Of a stretch of 39,604 nucleotides of DNA, positions 24,409-34,615 are shown piece after piece. The stretch's first letter is position 1; each line of letters opens with the position of its first letter. The position numbers and the translations under genes are program-made. The stretch is from an uncultured Mycoplasmatota bacterium (GTDB lineage Bacteria; Bacillota_I; Bacilli_A; RF39; UBA660): assembly GCA_900553855.1 (NCBI GenBank), contig USFG01000011.1, positions 1-39,604 of the forward strand, read 5' to 3'. The notes beneath the pieces are model-generated. The model saw nothing but the letters and a program-made list of their open reading frames with translations. It did not search any database and was not told the origin of the DNA.

Positions 24409-25233
24409 ATGGAAAAAGTTAAAAAATTGTTATTACCTGTAGTTATTATTATTATTTTACTATTACCAATTATTATTAATTATGTAAATAACAAAAAGAT
24501 TTCAGTAATTTCATATGATAAATATACATCTAATGTGTCAAAAGAAAAAGTAACACTTACATATTTTGGTGATACTAGTTCAGAAGATTATGCTAAAATC
24601 AAAGAAGAATTACTTAATTTAAAAAGTAAATATTCAATTGAAGTTAGTGCTGTAAATACACCTAAATTAAGTACAGAAGAAAAGCAAAAATTAACTAGTT
24701 CAAATGAAAAATTTAATAGTAAATCAGTTTTTGTTATAACACAAGACGGTAATACAGTTAAAGTAGTAGATAAAGAAACAGAAAATGTTAACTTAGATGC
24801 TCAATTAAACAAATATATTAACAATGTAATTCCAGAAGATGAAGTTGCTTATAAAACAGTTTCAACATATAAAGAATTCATGAAAATTTATAAGAGTAAA
24901 AAAGTAACTATGCATGTTTTTGGACGTAACACATGTTATTATTGTAATATCTTTAAACCAATATATAATGAAGTTGCTGCCGAAAATAATTTAGATATTT
25001 ACTACTATGATTCAGACAGCTTTAATAGTGATGAATATAGTAAAATATTAAATTCAGGTATAAACATTCCGGCAGAATGTACATCATCAAAAGAAGAAGC
25101 TCCTTTATCATCAGGTTTTGGAACACCTTTAACACTATATTTAAAGAATGGTAAAGTAGTAGGATGTATTTCCGGATATGTTAACAAAGAAAAACTAGAA
25201 ACTAAGTTAAAATCAGTTGGAATGATGAAGTAA
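24409..25233 (+). CDS. Membrane-anchored double thioredoxin-fold protein
   Basis: 274 residues. One N-terminal membrane segment (about 7-25). Residues about 45-135 look like a thioredoxin fold without cysteines (KVTLTYFGDTSSEDYAKIKE). Residues about 160-274 are a thioredoxin with CYYC as the active pair and GFGTPLTLYL holding the cis-proline. The domain faces outside the cell and would act in thiol exchange on exported proteins, similar to bacteriocin-transport accessory proteins. AGGGAGG precedes the ATG. The PH-domain gene follows after 13 bases, so they are probably in one operon. Confidence 0.82.
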   Translation: MEKVKKLLLPVVIIIILLLPIIINYVNNKKISVISYDKYTSNVSKEKVTLTYFGDTSSEDYAKIKEELLNLKSKYSIEVSAVNTPKLSTEEKQKLTSSNEKFNSKSVFVITQDGNTVKVVDKETENVNLDAQLNKYINNVIPEDEVAYKTVSTYKEFMKIYKSKKVTMHVFGRNTCYYCNIFKPIYNEVAAENNLDIYYYDSDSFNSDEYSKILNSGINIPAECTSSKEEAPLSSGFGTPLTLYLKNGKVVGCISGYVNKEKLETKLKSVGMMK

Positions 25234-25246
25234 AGGAGAAAAGATT

Positions 25247-25699
25247 ATGGCATCTACTTATGAAATTGTAAAAAAATTTAAAAATAAATACCCTGGCACA
25301 ATATGTTGGAGAATTAAAAAACATTCAAAGCTAGTTGACCAAAATTTATATCCTGATGAAATAGTAAATTATGCGTTTGCTGCTCAAAATAACATATCAC
25401 ATGGAAACATCTTTGATACAGCTGTACTTGCTATCACCAATAAAAGATTAATAATTGCCCAAGATTATATCTTATTAGGATATGCCTTAAACTCAATTAC
25501 ACCAGACTTATATAATGATATGCAAGTTCACGCAGGAATTATTTGGGGAATGATAACCATTGATACAATGAAAGAAACTATTTATTTTTCTAATCTATCA
25601 AAACAAGCGTTACCAGAAATTCAAAAAGAAATTACCTCATATATGATGGAAGCAAAAGCAAAATATTACAAAAAAGAAGAAAATAAAGAGTTCAATTAA
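25247..25699 (+). CDS. Bacterial PH-domain protein
   Basis: 150 residues. LYPDEIVNYAFAAQNN, FDTAVLAITNKRLIIAQDYILLGYA, and VHAGIIWGMITIDTMKETIYF follow the bacterial PH-like (bPH) pattern. It is soluble, with a charged C-terminal helix. Role unknown, perhaps at the membrane or in stress response. A terminator overlaps the stop. Confidence 0.78.
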   Translation: MASTYEIVKKFKNKYPGTICWRIKKHSKLVDQNLYPDEIVNYAFAAQNNISHGNIFDTAVLAITNKRLIIAQDYILLGYALNSITPDLYNDMQVHAGIIWGMITIDTMKETIYFSNLSKQALPEIQKEITSYMMEAKAKYYKKEENKEFN

Positions 25700-25712
25700 G
25701 AATTCTTTTTTT
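25685..25712 (+). terminator. Terminator overlapping PH-domain gene stop
   Basis: AAAGAGTTC and GAATTCTTT (one G-U) around AATTAA, then Ts. Confidence 0.82.
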
Positions 25713-25727
25713 CTAAAATGGAGAAGT

Positions 25728-26828
25728 ATGAAAAAACAAAAAAAATTTATAATATTAGTATTTATAATAGTCATAATATATTTAATTATTTTATATGTTC
25801 CAAAAAATTACGAAACCGATTATATAATCAACAAAGTAAAAGTAAACGAAATATATAATAAACGTAATAAACAATATAAATTCACTTTAACTTACGAAAA
25901 TATTGAATATCCAATTATTATTAACACAAAATATCATAAACAACGTAAACTTATAAAAGATATTAAAATCATATCAGATGAAAATGATACGTGTTTAAAA
26001 TTAACTATTCTAGAACAAACTCAAAATCTTTGTAGCGATAAAAAAGGTTTAAAAGATTATCGTTTAATTAATGAAAAATTATATAGTGAAAACTATGAAA
26101 AAGTAATAAAACCAATTAAAGAAACTGAATATGAAAACTTTACAATCTATAATAACGATATGACATATCTTATTTGGAACTATAATGGTTACGTTAAATT
26201 ATCAGATAACAACGAAATAATTAAGATATTATCTAATGAAAAGTATAACAATATTGAAACATATCAAAATAATACTTATTTAGTAATTCCTGATTATGAT
26301 TCTTCTTATTACTTTAAAAAAATTTATATATATGATACTAATAAAAACGACTTATCAATCTTAGATTTTAATTATGAAATTTCTTATAATATCTTATATC
26401 TTGGAACTTATAAAAATAAACTATATTTTTTAGACCTTAAAAATAAAAATGAATTTGAATTAAATCTAAAAAAGAAAAAAATAAAAATGTTAAATGAAAA
26501 AGATAATTATGGACTATTCCTAAATAATAACAAATTAGAAAAGGAAAAAGTGGACAACTTAGTTAAAAATCAAAAAGTATTTAATAATGAAATAAATAAT
26601 AATTATGTTGTAGAAGATAATTACTTATACAAAGTATTAAATAATTATAAAATAAAAGTAAGCAATCAACAAATAACATCAATTATACGAATTATAGATA
26701 ATGATGTATATTATTTAGTAGGAGATACATTATATAGATATACAAATAATAATGGTGAAGAAAAATTACTTAAACATAAAGAATGGAAATATAATTATAA
26801 AAATCAAATATTTATTTTTAACAAATAA
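25728..26828 (+). CDS. Unknown anchored exported protein
   Basis: 366 residues. One N-terminal membrane segment (about 6-24) is followed by an Asn/Lys/Tyr-rich outer domain. From about residue 140 short strand repeats recur (YNGYVKLSDNNEI, NNTYLVIPDYD, KNKLYFLDLKN, DNDVYYLVGDTLYRY), reminiscent of a beta-propeller. No family recognised. ATGGAGAAG precedes the start. It begins directly after the previous terminator. Confidence 0.72.
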   Translation: MKKQKKFIILVFIIVIIYLIILYVPKNYETDYIINKVKVNEIYNKRNKQYKFTLTYENIEYPIIINTKYHKQRKLIKDIKIISDENDTCLKLTILEQTQNLCSDKKGLKDYRLINEKLYSENYEKVIKPIKETEYENFTIYNNDMTYLIWNYNGYVKLSDNNEIIKILSNEKYNNIETYQNNTYLVIPDYDSSYYFKKIYIYDTNKNDLSILDFNYEISYNILYLGTYKNKLYFLDLKNKNEFELNLKKKKIKMLNEKDNYGLFLNNNKLEKEKVDNLVKNQKVFNNEINNNYVVEDNYLYKVLNNYKIKVSNQQITSIIRIIDNDVYYLVGDTLYRYTNNNGEEKLLKHKEWKYNYKNQIFIFNK

Positions 26829-26864
26829 TTAAAATAAGAATAACCTATACTAGGGGATGATTTA

Positions 26865-27197
26865 ATGATAGATATGTACAATGTAAATCAAGACGCAAAT
26901 AAATATTTTGACTACTATAAAATAAAAAAAGGAGATAATCTTTATCAAATTGGTAAAAGTTATAATGTAAATCCAGCATTAATTGCAATTCTTAATGGTC
27001 TAAATTTAAATGATTATATTTATCCTAATGAAACTATAATGGTACCTAAACAAGGATATTCATATTATATAACTAAAGCAGGAGATACCCTTAATTTAGT
27101 AGCAAATACATTTAATACCAGCGTTTCAAATTTGTTAAAAAATAATGAAACAATCTATTTACAAGAAGGACAATTAATAGTAAATAAAATAAGCTAA
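26865..27197 (+). CDS. Double LysM protein
   Basis: 110 residues with two LysM domains: YYKIKKGDNLYQIGKSYNVN, ALIAILNGL and YIYPNETIMVP (about 18-65), then YYITKAGDTLNLVANTF and SVSNLLKNN (about 68-110). LysM binds peptidoglycan. There is no signal peptide, so it may act inside, as spore-coat LysM proteins do in the mother cell, or leave by another route. GGGGATGAT precedes the ATG. Confidence 0.9.
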   Translation: MIDMYNVNQDANKYFDYYKIKKGDNLYQIGKSYNVNPALIAILNGLNLNDYIYPNETIMVPKQGYSYYITKAGDTLNLVANTFNTSVSNLLKNNETIYLQEGQLIVNKIS

Positions 27198-27218
27198 TAA
27201 GTTTATTTTATTTTTTTT
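27182..27218 (+). terminator. Terminator after LysM gene
   Basis: AAATAAAATAAGC pairs with GTTTATTTTATTT around TAATAA, followed by Ts. The stem overlaps the stop. Confidence 0.85.
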
Positions 27219-27256
27219 GCATGATATAATTTACTTAAGGTAAAGGGGAATACAAA

Positions 27257-28849
27257 ATGATATTAAAAAAACCATATGCATTTTTAATTAAAAATTTTAA
27301 AATAATCCATATTATAATCTTTTTACTCGCTTTATATGTCAATAATTATTATATTAAAATATCTAGTTTCTTTAGAAACTATTCATCTAATAACTTCTAT
27401 GATTATAATATAGCCAAAGATTATTTGCCAATATTTTCATTTATAGCCATTATCTTACTAATATCGTTTATATCAATAATGCTATACTTAATGAATAAAA
27501 AGAAAAAACCAATTAAATTATATATATTTTCTATTATTTATTACGTTACATTATTAATATCTATGTTATTTATTTATAATGTAATAAATACATTATATGA
27601 AGCAACACTAACTCAAAAATTAAGTAGATTTTATAGAGATATATTCTTTATTTTAAATTTACCTCATTATTACTTTTTAGTGATGTATCTAATAAGAGGA
27701 ATCGGATTTGATATAAAAAAATTCAACTTTAGTAAAGATTTACAAGAATTAGAAATTAATGCCGAAGATAATGAAGAATTTGAATTCGTATTAGGTACAG
27801 AAGGATATTTAGTAAAAAGAAAAATTCATAGATTATATCGTGAAATAATTTATTATTATAAAGAAAATAAATTTTTAATTAACATCGTATTAGGCTCAAT
27901 TTTATCTATTGTCCTAATTACGGTATTTATAAATACCTCAATAAATTTACATAAATATCATGTTGGAAGTTCTTTATCTGCTGATAAATTTACTTATAAA
28001 TTAAATAATGCTTATGTAACATCATATGACTATAAAAACAAATTAATAAATAATCAAAATAAATATTTAATTTTAGATATGACAATAACTAATAAGAATA
28101 AAAATATATTAAAACCAGAAGAAATGTACATTATTTATGGTAATAATCAAGAATCTATTTATAAAACAAGTTTAGCTAATAGTTTTTCTGATTTAGGCAC
28201 AGTCTATATTGGAGATCTCATACCTAACCAAGCAACAAATTTATTATTTATATATGAGTTACCAAACAACGCCAAAACAACTAATTTAAAACTGATGGTT
28301 TATAAAGGCTATGAATATAAAAATGGAGTTAGAAACAACCTATATAGAGAATATAAATTTAGCGCATCTAACCTAGATAAAGATTTAAAAATTACTAATC
28401 TAAATATGGGAGATACCTTTACATTAGGTAAAACTCTTTATGGAAATACTAATTTAAAAATAACAAATATGGAAATTAAAAATAAATATGAATATACTTA
28501 TCAAAAATGTTCTAATGAAAATAATTGTGAAACCCTAACAGATATCATATTACCAGATAATAGAAATCAAAATGAATTATTAATCGTTGATTATGAAATA
28601 AACATAGATGAAAATTCCCTATTAGCACGAAGTACTAATAATAAAGATCAAAATATAATTAATAAATTTTCTAAAATAAATTATACTATTAATGAAAACG
28701 ATAAAACCACAACAATTTATGGCAAAACATATTCTAATTTAAAAAATAAAATATTCTTTGACATTCCAAATAATGTGAGTTCTAAGGCTGATAAGAAAAA
28801 TTTTATAATTAAAACTAGAGAAAATGAATATAGCTTTAGCATAAATTAA
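27257..28849 (+). CDS. Unknown polytopic membrane protein with outer domain
   Basis: 530 residues. Four membrane segments lie in the first 150 residues (about 17-34, 55-78, 86-109, 129-146) and one at 207-230. A roughly 300-residue outer domain follows, of DUF4352-like look (LNNAYVTSYDYKNKLIN, YLILDMTITNKNKNIL, IIYGNN). No enzyme motif seen. AAGGGGA precedes the ATG. It is the last gene before tRNA-Cys. Confidence 0.75.
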   Translation: MILKKPYAFLIKNFKIIHIIIFLLALYVNNYYIKISSFFRNYSSNNFYDYNIAKDYLPIFSFIAIILLISFISIMLYLMNKKKKPIKLYIFSIIYYVTLLISMLFIYNVINTLYEATLTQKLSRFYRDIFFILNLPHYYFLVMYLIRGIGFDIKKFNFSKDLQELEINAEDNEEFEFVLGTEGYLVKRKIHRLYREIIYYYKENKFLINIVLGSILSIVLITVFINTSINLHKYHVGSSLSADKFTYKLNNAYVTSYDYKNKLINNQNKYLILDMTITNKNKNILKPEEMYIIYGNNQESIYKTSLANSFSDLGTVYIGDLIPNQATNLLFIYELPNNAKTTNLKLMVYKGYEYKNGVRNNLYREYKFSASNLDKDLKITNLNMGDTFTLGKTLYGNTNLKITNMEIKNKYEYTYQKCSNENNCETLTDIILPDNRNQNELLIVDYEINIDENSLLARSTNNKDQNIINKFSKINYTINENDKTTTIYGKTYSNLKNKIFFDIPNNVSSKADKKNFIIKTRENEYSFSIN

Positions 28850-28880
28850 TTACATAAAGTGCTATTCGACTTTAATTTTA

Positions 28881-28909
28881 TTGACTTTAAAAAAATTATA
28901 TAATACAAT
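28881..28909 (+). promoter_or_regulatory. tRNA-Cys promoter
   Basis: TTGACT, a 17-base spacer and TACAAT. A small hairpin GCAAT/ATTGC follows in the leader. Confidence 0.65.
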
Positions 28910-28948
28910 AGTCTTGCAATGCCAAATATTGCATATATTGTATTAGAT

Positions 28949-29022
28949 GGGGCTTTAGCCAAGTGGTAAGGCAAGGGACTGCAACTCCCTGAGCACCAGT
29001 TCAAATCTGGTAGGCCCCTCCA
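28949..29022 (+). tRNA. tRNA-Cys (GCA)
   Basis: GGGGCTT pairs with AGGCCCC, the anticodon stem AGGGA/TCCCU frames the loop CTGCAAC with GCA at 28981-28983, the T loop is TTCAAAT, and CCA is encoded. 74 bases. Confidence 0.98.
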
Positions 29023-29069
29023 TCGAAAAATCAGTTCCGACTATTATGTTTGAACTTAATATAGAAAAG

Positions 29070-29102
29070 TATCAATTTCTAAAAAGAAGTTGATATTTTT
29101 TT
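29070..29102 (+). terminator. tRNA-Cys terminator
   Basis: TATCAA-T-TTCT-AAAA-AGAA-G-TTGATA, then seven Ts. Confidence 0.9.
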
Positions 29103-29140
29103 GTTGATAAAAATATTTATAATTTCCATAATTTTATCAA

Positions 29141-29169
29141 TTGTATAAATATTTATGTTAAAATATAAT
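29141..29169 (+). promoter_or_regulatory. Promoter of lipid kinase gene
   Basis: TTGTAT, a 17-base spacer and TATAAT. Confidence 0.55.
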
Positions 29170-29195
29170 ATATAATTAATGAAAGAGGAATAATC

Positions 29196-30125
29196 ATGAA
29201 AACCTGTGTATTAATATATAATCCCAACAGTGGCCACGTATTTAAAACTAAGTATTTAAAAGAATATAAAAAGATTCTAATTAAAAATGGTTATACACCT
29301 AAATTTATTGCTACCTGTTATCGCGGTCATGCCAAAGAAATAATATCACATCTTGAAAAAGTAGATCTAGTAATTAGTATGGGTGGCGATGGTACATTTA
29401 ACGAAATAGTAAGCGGAAATCTTGAAAGAAAAGAGCCGCTAATAATTTCCCACATCCCAGTAGGTACAACTAATGATATAGGTGTAATGTTTGGGTATGG
29501 AAAAGACATTAAAAATAATCTTAAGTTATTACTTAAAGGTTGCGTTAAAGAAATGGATATTTGCCTAATTAATAATCAACCATTTGTCTATGTAGCAGGT
29601 TTCGGTAAATTCATGCAAGTCCCTTATTTAACTCCAAGAAAGTTAAAGAAAAAATATGGATATATAGCTTATCTAATAGAAGGAATCAAAGATTACTTTA
29701 GTCCTACAAAACTATATAAAATAACCTATGAAGTTAATGGAATTACCAAAACAGGTTACTATTCCTTTATTCTTATATCAAACGCTAATCGTATAGCCGG
29801 AATAAATAACTTTTATCGTGATGTTAAATTAGATGATGATAAATTTGAAGTGTTATTATGTAATTTTAATCGTCGCAAAGATATTATAAAAACATTTTCC
29901 CTATTAATGACCGTAGATGCAACTAAAGTATCGGGTGTCGAATTTTATAAAACCAATAATATGAAAATTGAATTTGAAGAATATCCTAAATATAGTTGGT
30001 GTATAGATGGTGAAAAACTAAATAGAGCAAATCTTAAATACGAAATTAAAAATATTAATAAAGTTAAAATCATGTTACCAACCAAAAATATAAATAAAAT
30101 ATTTGTAAACAAAAAAATTGATTAA
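29196..30125 (+). CDS. Diacylglycerol/lipid kinase (YegS/DgkB type)
   Basis: 309 residues. YNPNSGH near the N-terminus, MGGDGTFNEIVSG (about 61-73) and HIPVGTTNDIGVMFGYG give the nucleotide-binding core of the DAGK catalytic family. WCIDGEKL is the closing strand with the metal-side acid. The enzyme phosphorylates diacylglycerol or a related lipid at the inner face of the membrane. GAGGA precedes the ATG. It converges with the YfhO gene on a shared terminator. Confidence 0.93.
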   Translation: MKTCVLIYNPNSGHVFKTKYLKEYKKILIKNGYTPKFIATCYRGHAKEIISHLEKVDLVISMGGDGTFNEIVSGNLERKEPLIISHIPVGTTNDIGVMFGYGKDIKNNLKLLLKGCVKEMDICLINNQPFVYVAGFGKFMQVPYLTPRKLKKKYGYIAYLIEGIKDYFSPTKLYKITYEVNGITKTGYYSFILISNANRIAGINNFYRDVKLDDDKFEVLLCNFNRRKDIIKTFSLLMTVDATKVSGVEFYKTNNMKIEFEEYPKYSWCIDGEKLNRANLKYEIKNINKVKIMLPTKNINKIFVNKKID

Positions 30126-30142
30126 TCACCAATCAATTTTTT
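30112..30142. terminator. Shared two-way terminator
   Basis: AAAAAATTGATT and AATCAATTTTTT, 12 perfect pairs around AATCACC. It contains the stop codons of both convergent genes. Confidence 0.9.
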
Positions 30143-32662
30143 CTTTTTTAGTAAATAATAAATTACGACACATCCTAATGAACTAATAGAAATTGCACAT
30201 CCTATTTTAAAACAAGGAATCTCATATTTAAATTCTATATTATGTTCTCCTTCAGTTACATCAAATCCTAAAAGAGCATTACCAATTTCAAATGTATTTA
30301 CTTTCTTTCCGTCAATATAAACTTTCCAACCTTCATCATAAGGAATAGATGTAAAAATAGTTCCTTCACCCGAATTAACATAAGCATTAATCTTATTTTC
30401 TTTAAATTCATTTATATAAACCATATTATCAACTAAAGTCCTATTAAGTTCATTTAATTTATCCTCATTAACAGAATATATATATAAATCATTATCAAAC
30501 TCATTATTAAATGCCACATAGACACTATTAATTCCATTAAAATGAATTACTTTACTTTCACTAAGTGAAATACTTGTAAAATAATCAAAAGATTCATCAA
30601 TATAAACATTATTTTCATTTCTAGTATATAATTTACCATCAATTATTATTGAATTAATATTATCAGATATATAAATATAACCTTCATTCTTATTAAAATC
30701 CAACTTATGAACAATCCCATTATCAAACTTAACAATAGAATCATTATTTATTTTAACATTTTCTAAAACATCATCTTTTCCAAAACTCTTACTAACAAAA
30801 TCATTTTGAATTTCAAATGGATTATCATTTAAGAAATCCCACGATTTAATATCCTTATTCACAACATACATTAAATTTGAATTTACCTTAGATTTATAAA
30901 TAAAATTATTATTAATAACATTACTAAAAAATAAATCATAAAAATTATTATCTTCCATATTACCAATAATATATTTTAAATTAAAAATTGCATTATAAAT
31001 AGGCGTATTATCAGTATAATAAAAGCTATTTATATAATTTCCCGGCATTCCTAATTTACTTTCTAAGACTGCTAAATTCTCATATTCCATTGAACTAAAA
31101 GCATTAATTCCATAATAACCATACCAAGATGAATCATTAAAAGTATGCATATCTTTTCTTTCAATTCTATAAAATAAACTATCATCATTATTTTTAACAA
31201 AATCTAAATTATTTTGAATCATCCCATAATCTTCATAAAAATTTTCTAAATTCTGAGATATATCCCAATTATTATTAACACAAATAATTACTTCCAATAT
31301 AACAGTAATAATACTAATTAAAGGAATAATTCCTCTTTTATCTTTAAAATATTTATAAATAACATACATCATAAACCACAATATCAAAATAATTAAATTA
31401 GCAATAATAATTTTTTCACTTATATCAAATTCATTAATAAAGTAAACTGAAGATACAAAAATTAAAGATAAAATAAATACAATAATAACAACGATTTCCT
31501 TAATACTCTTAATATTATTTAAAGCATAACTACTAATAACTATTAAGATAAAAGGATATATAAATGAATACCTATAAGGTAAATCATTCGGTACATGAAA
31601 TGCATGCCATATAAAATCTAAACGAACATAAAAGAAACTTAAAATCATTACTCCAATAAGAAACATGTAACCTAATTTAGTTCTTAATTTAATTTTATTA
31701 TTTAATAAGAAAAGTATAAGTAAAGGAACAACTACAATTCCACATGATATATTTGGAGCATTAATTGCATCACTTTTAAAAACAGTTGTTGAAACCCCAC
31801 TTAAATGATTATAAATAAACTCTAATAAAGTAAAACTATAATATTGACTACTTGGCCAAACATCACTTGTTGCACTAATACCAGTTAAAGATTTAAACAT
31901 AGGCATTAAAGCAAATGCACAAATTCCTCCTGCAATTAAAGAACTAATCATAAATTTTAAAGATTTATTAACATAAGTTTTAATATCTTTTTTATCACAA
32001 ATAATAAATAAATAAGCTATAAAATATAAAACACTAAATATACAAAGCATATAACCTATAAAATAATTACTAAATAGAATTAAAGCTAACCCAAATATAT
32101 AAACATAAACATTATCATCGTTAACAAGCTTTTCAATACCTAAAGCAACAATTGGTAATATTACCAGTCCATCAATCCACATTATATTCCAATAATAAGC
32201 AACAAAATAATTATTAAAAGCATACATTATTGCAAGAGGAATATTAACATAAGATTTCTTTTTTAATTTATAATTAAGAAATATATTCATACATACAGCC
32301 GAAGCAACTGCTTTTAATCCAATAATGACTGAATAGCTTGCTAATAAATTATCTTTTTTAACTAAAAATATTATGATATTAAAGAAACTCGACATATAAT
32401 TATAAAAATTTCTAAAAAATGGAAGGCCCATCCCCATGTTAAAAGAATAGAATAAATTATAACCATTTTTAACTCTATCATATAATTCTCCTAACATAGG
32501 ACCATATTGATGATAAAAGTCGACTGTAAGCATCGAATTTTCACCAAAAGGAGCAACCTCATTTAATATATATAGTGCAATAACAATTACGATTGAACAA
32601 ATCCCCGTAATTAAGTAATATTTATTCTTATCAATCCATTTCTTTAAGTTAACTTTTTTCAC
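30122..32662 (-). CDS. YfhO-family membrane protein
   Basis: 846 residues. The N-terminal half has about twelve membrane segments, with VDFYHQYGPMLGELYDRV and YSFNMGMGLPFFRNF near the start, typical of YfhO (GT-C-like glycosyltransferases that decorate cell-wall polymers). The C-terminal half is an outer domain with one last membrane segment (about 820-840). The start is GTG 32662, four bases after AGGTGAT. A GTG at 32671 lies inside that site and is rejected. The exact sugar acceptor is unknown. Confidence 0.85.
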   Translation of the reverse strand: MKKVNLKKWIDKNKYYLITGICSIVIVIALYILNEVAPFGENSMLTVDFYHQYGPMLGELYDRVKNGYNLFYSFNMGMGLPFFRNFYNYMSSFFNIIIFLVKKDNLLASYSVIIGLKAVASAVCMNIFLNYKLKKKSYVNIPLAIMYAFNNYFVAYYWNIMWIDGLVILPIVALGIEKLVNDDNVYVYIFGLALILFSNYFIGYMLCIFSVLYFIAYLFIICDKKDIKTYVNKSLKFMISSLIAGGICAFALMPMFKSLTGISATSDVWPSSQYYSFTLLEFIYNHLSGVSTTVFKSDAINAPNISCGIVVVPLLILFLLNNKIKLRTKLGYMFLIGVMILSFFYVRLDFIWHAFHVPNDLPYRYSFIYPFILIVISSYALNNIKSIKEIVVIIVFILSLIFVSSVYFINEFDISEKIIIANLIILILWFMMYVIYKYFKDKRGIIPLISIITVILEVIICVNNNWDISQNLENFYEDYGMIQNNLDFVKNNDDSLFYRIERKDMHTFNDSSWYGYYGINAFSSMEYENLAVLESKLGMPGNYINSFYYTDNTPIYNAIFNLKYIIGNMEDNNFYDLFFSNVINNNFIYKSKVNSNLMYVVNKDIKSWDFLNDNPFEIQNDFVSKSFGKDDVLENVKINNDSIVKFDNGIVHKLDFNKNEGYIYISDNINSIIIDGKLYTRNENNVYIDESFDYFTSISLSESKVIHFNGINSVYVAFNNEFDNDLYIYSVNEDKLNELNRTLVDNMVYINEFKENKINAYVNSGEGTIFTSIPYDEGWKVYIDGKKVNTFEIGNALLGFDVTEGEHNIEFKYEIPCFKIGCAISISSLGCVVIYYLLKKKKLIGD

Positions 32663-32753
32663 TAAAATCACCTAGAAAAAGTATATCATATAATTATAAC
32701 AACATGAAATAGTAAATAATGCGTACAAATAATCTATTTTTTAAATATTTTTC

Positions 32754-32783
32754 TTGACTTTTTACCCTATTTTGTAGTAGTAT
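32754..32783 (+). promoter_or_regulatory. typA promoter
   Basis: TTGACT, an 18-base spacer and TAGTAT. Confidence 0.55.
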
Positions 32784-32810
32784 GAACTATGTTTGAAAGA
32801 GGGAAAGATT

Positions 32811-34610
32811 ATGGATAAAATAATTAATATAGCCGTTGTAGCCCATGTAGATGCTGGTAAAAGTACATTAGTAGATGCTTTACTTGAACAAAATGGTGCA
32901 TTCGGAGAAAGAGATCAAATTGTAGACTGTGTTATGGATAGTAACGATATTGAAAGAGAAAGAGGAATTACAATATATTCTAAAAACTGTTCAATAAGAT
33001 ATAAAGATTATAAAATTAATATTGTAGATACACCGGGACATGCAGACTTTTCATCAGAAGTTGAACGTGTAATTAAAACAGTAGATACAGTTATTCTTTT
33101 AGTAGACTCATCAGAAGGACCAATGCCTCAAACAAGATTCGTTCTTAAAAAAGCATTAGAACATAATCTAAGACCTATCTTATTTATTAATAAAATTGAC
33201 AAAAAAGACGCTAGACCTGAAGAAGTAGTTAATATGACCTTCGATTTATTCTGTGAACTTAACGCCACTGATGAACAATTAGACTTCCCAATTATTTATG
33301 GAGTTGCTAGAGATGGAATTGCTAAATATTCATTAGAAGATGATAGTACTACTATTGAACCATTATTAGAAACAATTTTAAAACAATGCAAACCATATGA
33401 AGGAAGCGTAGACGATAAATTACAATTACAAATTTCTAACTTAGGATATGATGAATATATTGGAAGATTAGGTATTGGTCGTATCACTAAAGGTATAGTA
33501 AAATCAGGAGAAACAGTATCATTAGTTAAAAATGACGGAACAATTACTAACTTTAAAATAACTAAATTATTTGTTAATGAAGGTATTAAAAAAGTTGAAA
33601 AACAAGAAGCTTATTATGGTGATATTGTAACTATTGCTGGATGTTCACATATTTCTATTGGAGATACAATTAATGAACTTAACTGCATTGATCCATTACC
33701 TCCAATTGAAATAGAAAAACCAACTCTATCAATGAATTTCTTAGTAAACAATGGCCCATTTGCAGGCCAAAGTGGTAAATTCTTAACAACTAGACATATT
33801 AAAGAAAGATTAGAAAGAGAATTAGAAACTAACGTTGGTTTAGAAGTAGAAGAATTACCATCATCAGATGGATTTAAAGTAAGTGGTAGAGGAGAACTAC
33901 ATTTATCAATCCTTTTAGAAAACATGAGAAGAGAAGGATACGAATTATGTGTATCAAAACCAGAAGTTTTATTTAAAGAAATAGATGGTAAAAAATGTGA
34001 ACCATTTGAAACAGTTATCGTAAATGTTCCTAATGATTATTCAAGTACTGTAATTAATGCCTTACAAGAAAGAAAAGGTATGCTTCTTAAAATGGAAAAT
34101 GAAGAAAACTATACTCATTTAGAATTTGAAGCTCCAACAAGAGGATTGCTAGGTTATCGTAGTGCTTTTATAACAGATACTAAAGGAGAAGGAATTATGG
34201 TTAGATCATTTAGTGATTATAAACCATATGCTGGACCTATTGCCTCAAGAAAAAATGGTGTATTAGTATCTATGGAAACAGGTAAGAGTTTGGGTTATTC
34301 TCTATTTAACTTACAAGAAAGAGGTACATTAATTATTGGACCAGCAACTGATGTATATGTTGGTATGATAGTTGGTATTAATAATAGAGATAATGATTTA
34401 AATGTTAACCCATGTAAAAATAAAGAAATGTCTAATACCAGAAGTAAATCAAGTGATGAAGCAATCAACTTAATTACACCAAAAACATTTAGTTTAGAAG
34501 AATCACTAGAATTTATTGCTGATGATGAATACGTTGAAATAACTCCTGCAGTTATCAGATTACGTAAAAAGATATTAGATCCAAAAGAACGTTTTAGAGT
34601 AAGTAGATAA
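32811..34610 (+). CDS. typA: Translational GTPase TypA/BipA
   Basis: 599 residues. G1 is AHVDAGKST (about 10-18), G2 RGITI, G3 DTPGHADF, G4 NKID, with the elongation-factor-like domains and the C-terminal TypA domain (GRGELHLSILLENMRREGYEL, APTRGLLGYRS, MSNTRSKSSDEAI). TypA binds the ribosome and helps 50S assembly and stress growth. G1 has Ala-Gly-Lys-Ser where classic BipA has His-Gly-Lys-Thr; this variant is common in Firmicutes homologues as I recall. The start is ATG 32811 after GAGGGA. A TTG at 32793 precedes the ribosome site and is rejected. Confidence 0.95.
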   Translation: MDKIINIAVVAHVDAGKSTLVDALLEQNGAFGERDQIVDCVMDSNDIERERGITIYSKNCSIRYKDYKINIVDTPGHADFSSEVERVIKTVDTVILLVDSSEGPMPQTRFVLKKALEHNLRPILFINKIDKKDARPEEVVNMTFDLFCELNATDEQLDFPIIYGVARDGIAKYSLEDDSTTIEPLLETILKQCKPYEGSVDDKLQLQISNLGYDEYIGRLGIGRITKGIVKSGETVSLVKNDGTITNFKITKLFVNEGIKKVEKQEAYYGDIVTIAGCSHISIGDTINELNCIDPLPPIEIEKPTLSMNFLVNNGPFAGQSGKFLTTRHIKERLERELETNVGLEVEELPSSDGFKVSGRGELHLSILLENMRREGYELCVSKPEVLFKEIDGKKCEPFETVIVNVPNDYSSTVINALQERKGMLLKMENEENYTHLEFEAPTRGLLGYRSAFITDTKGEGIMVRSFSDYKPYAGPIASRKNGVLVSMETGKSLGYSLFNLQERGTLIIGPATDVYVGMIVGINNRDNDLNVNPCKNKEMSNTRSKSSDEAINLITPKTFSLEESLEFIADDEYVEITPAVIRLRKKILDPKERFRVSR

Positions 34611-34615
34611 TAATT

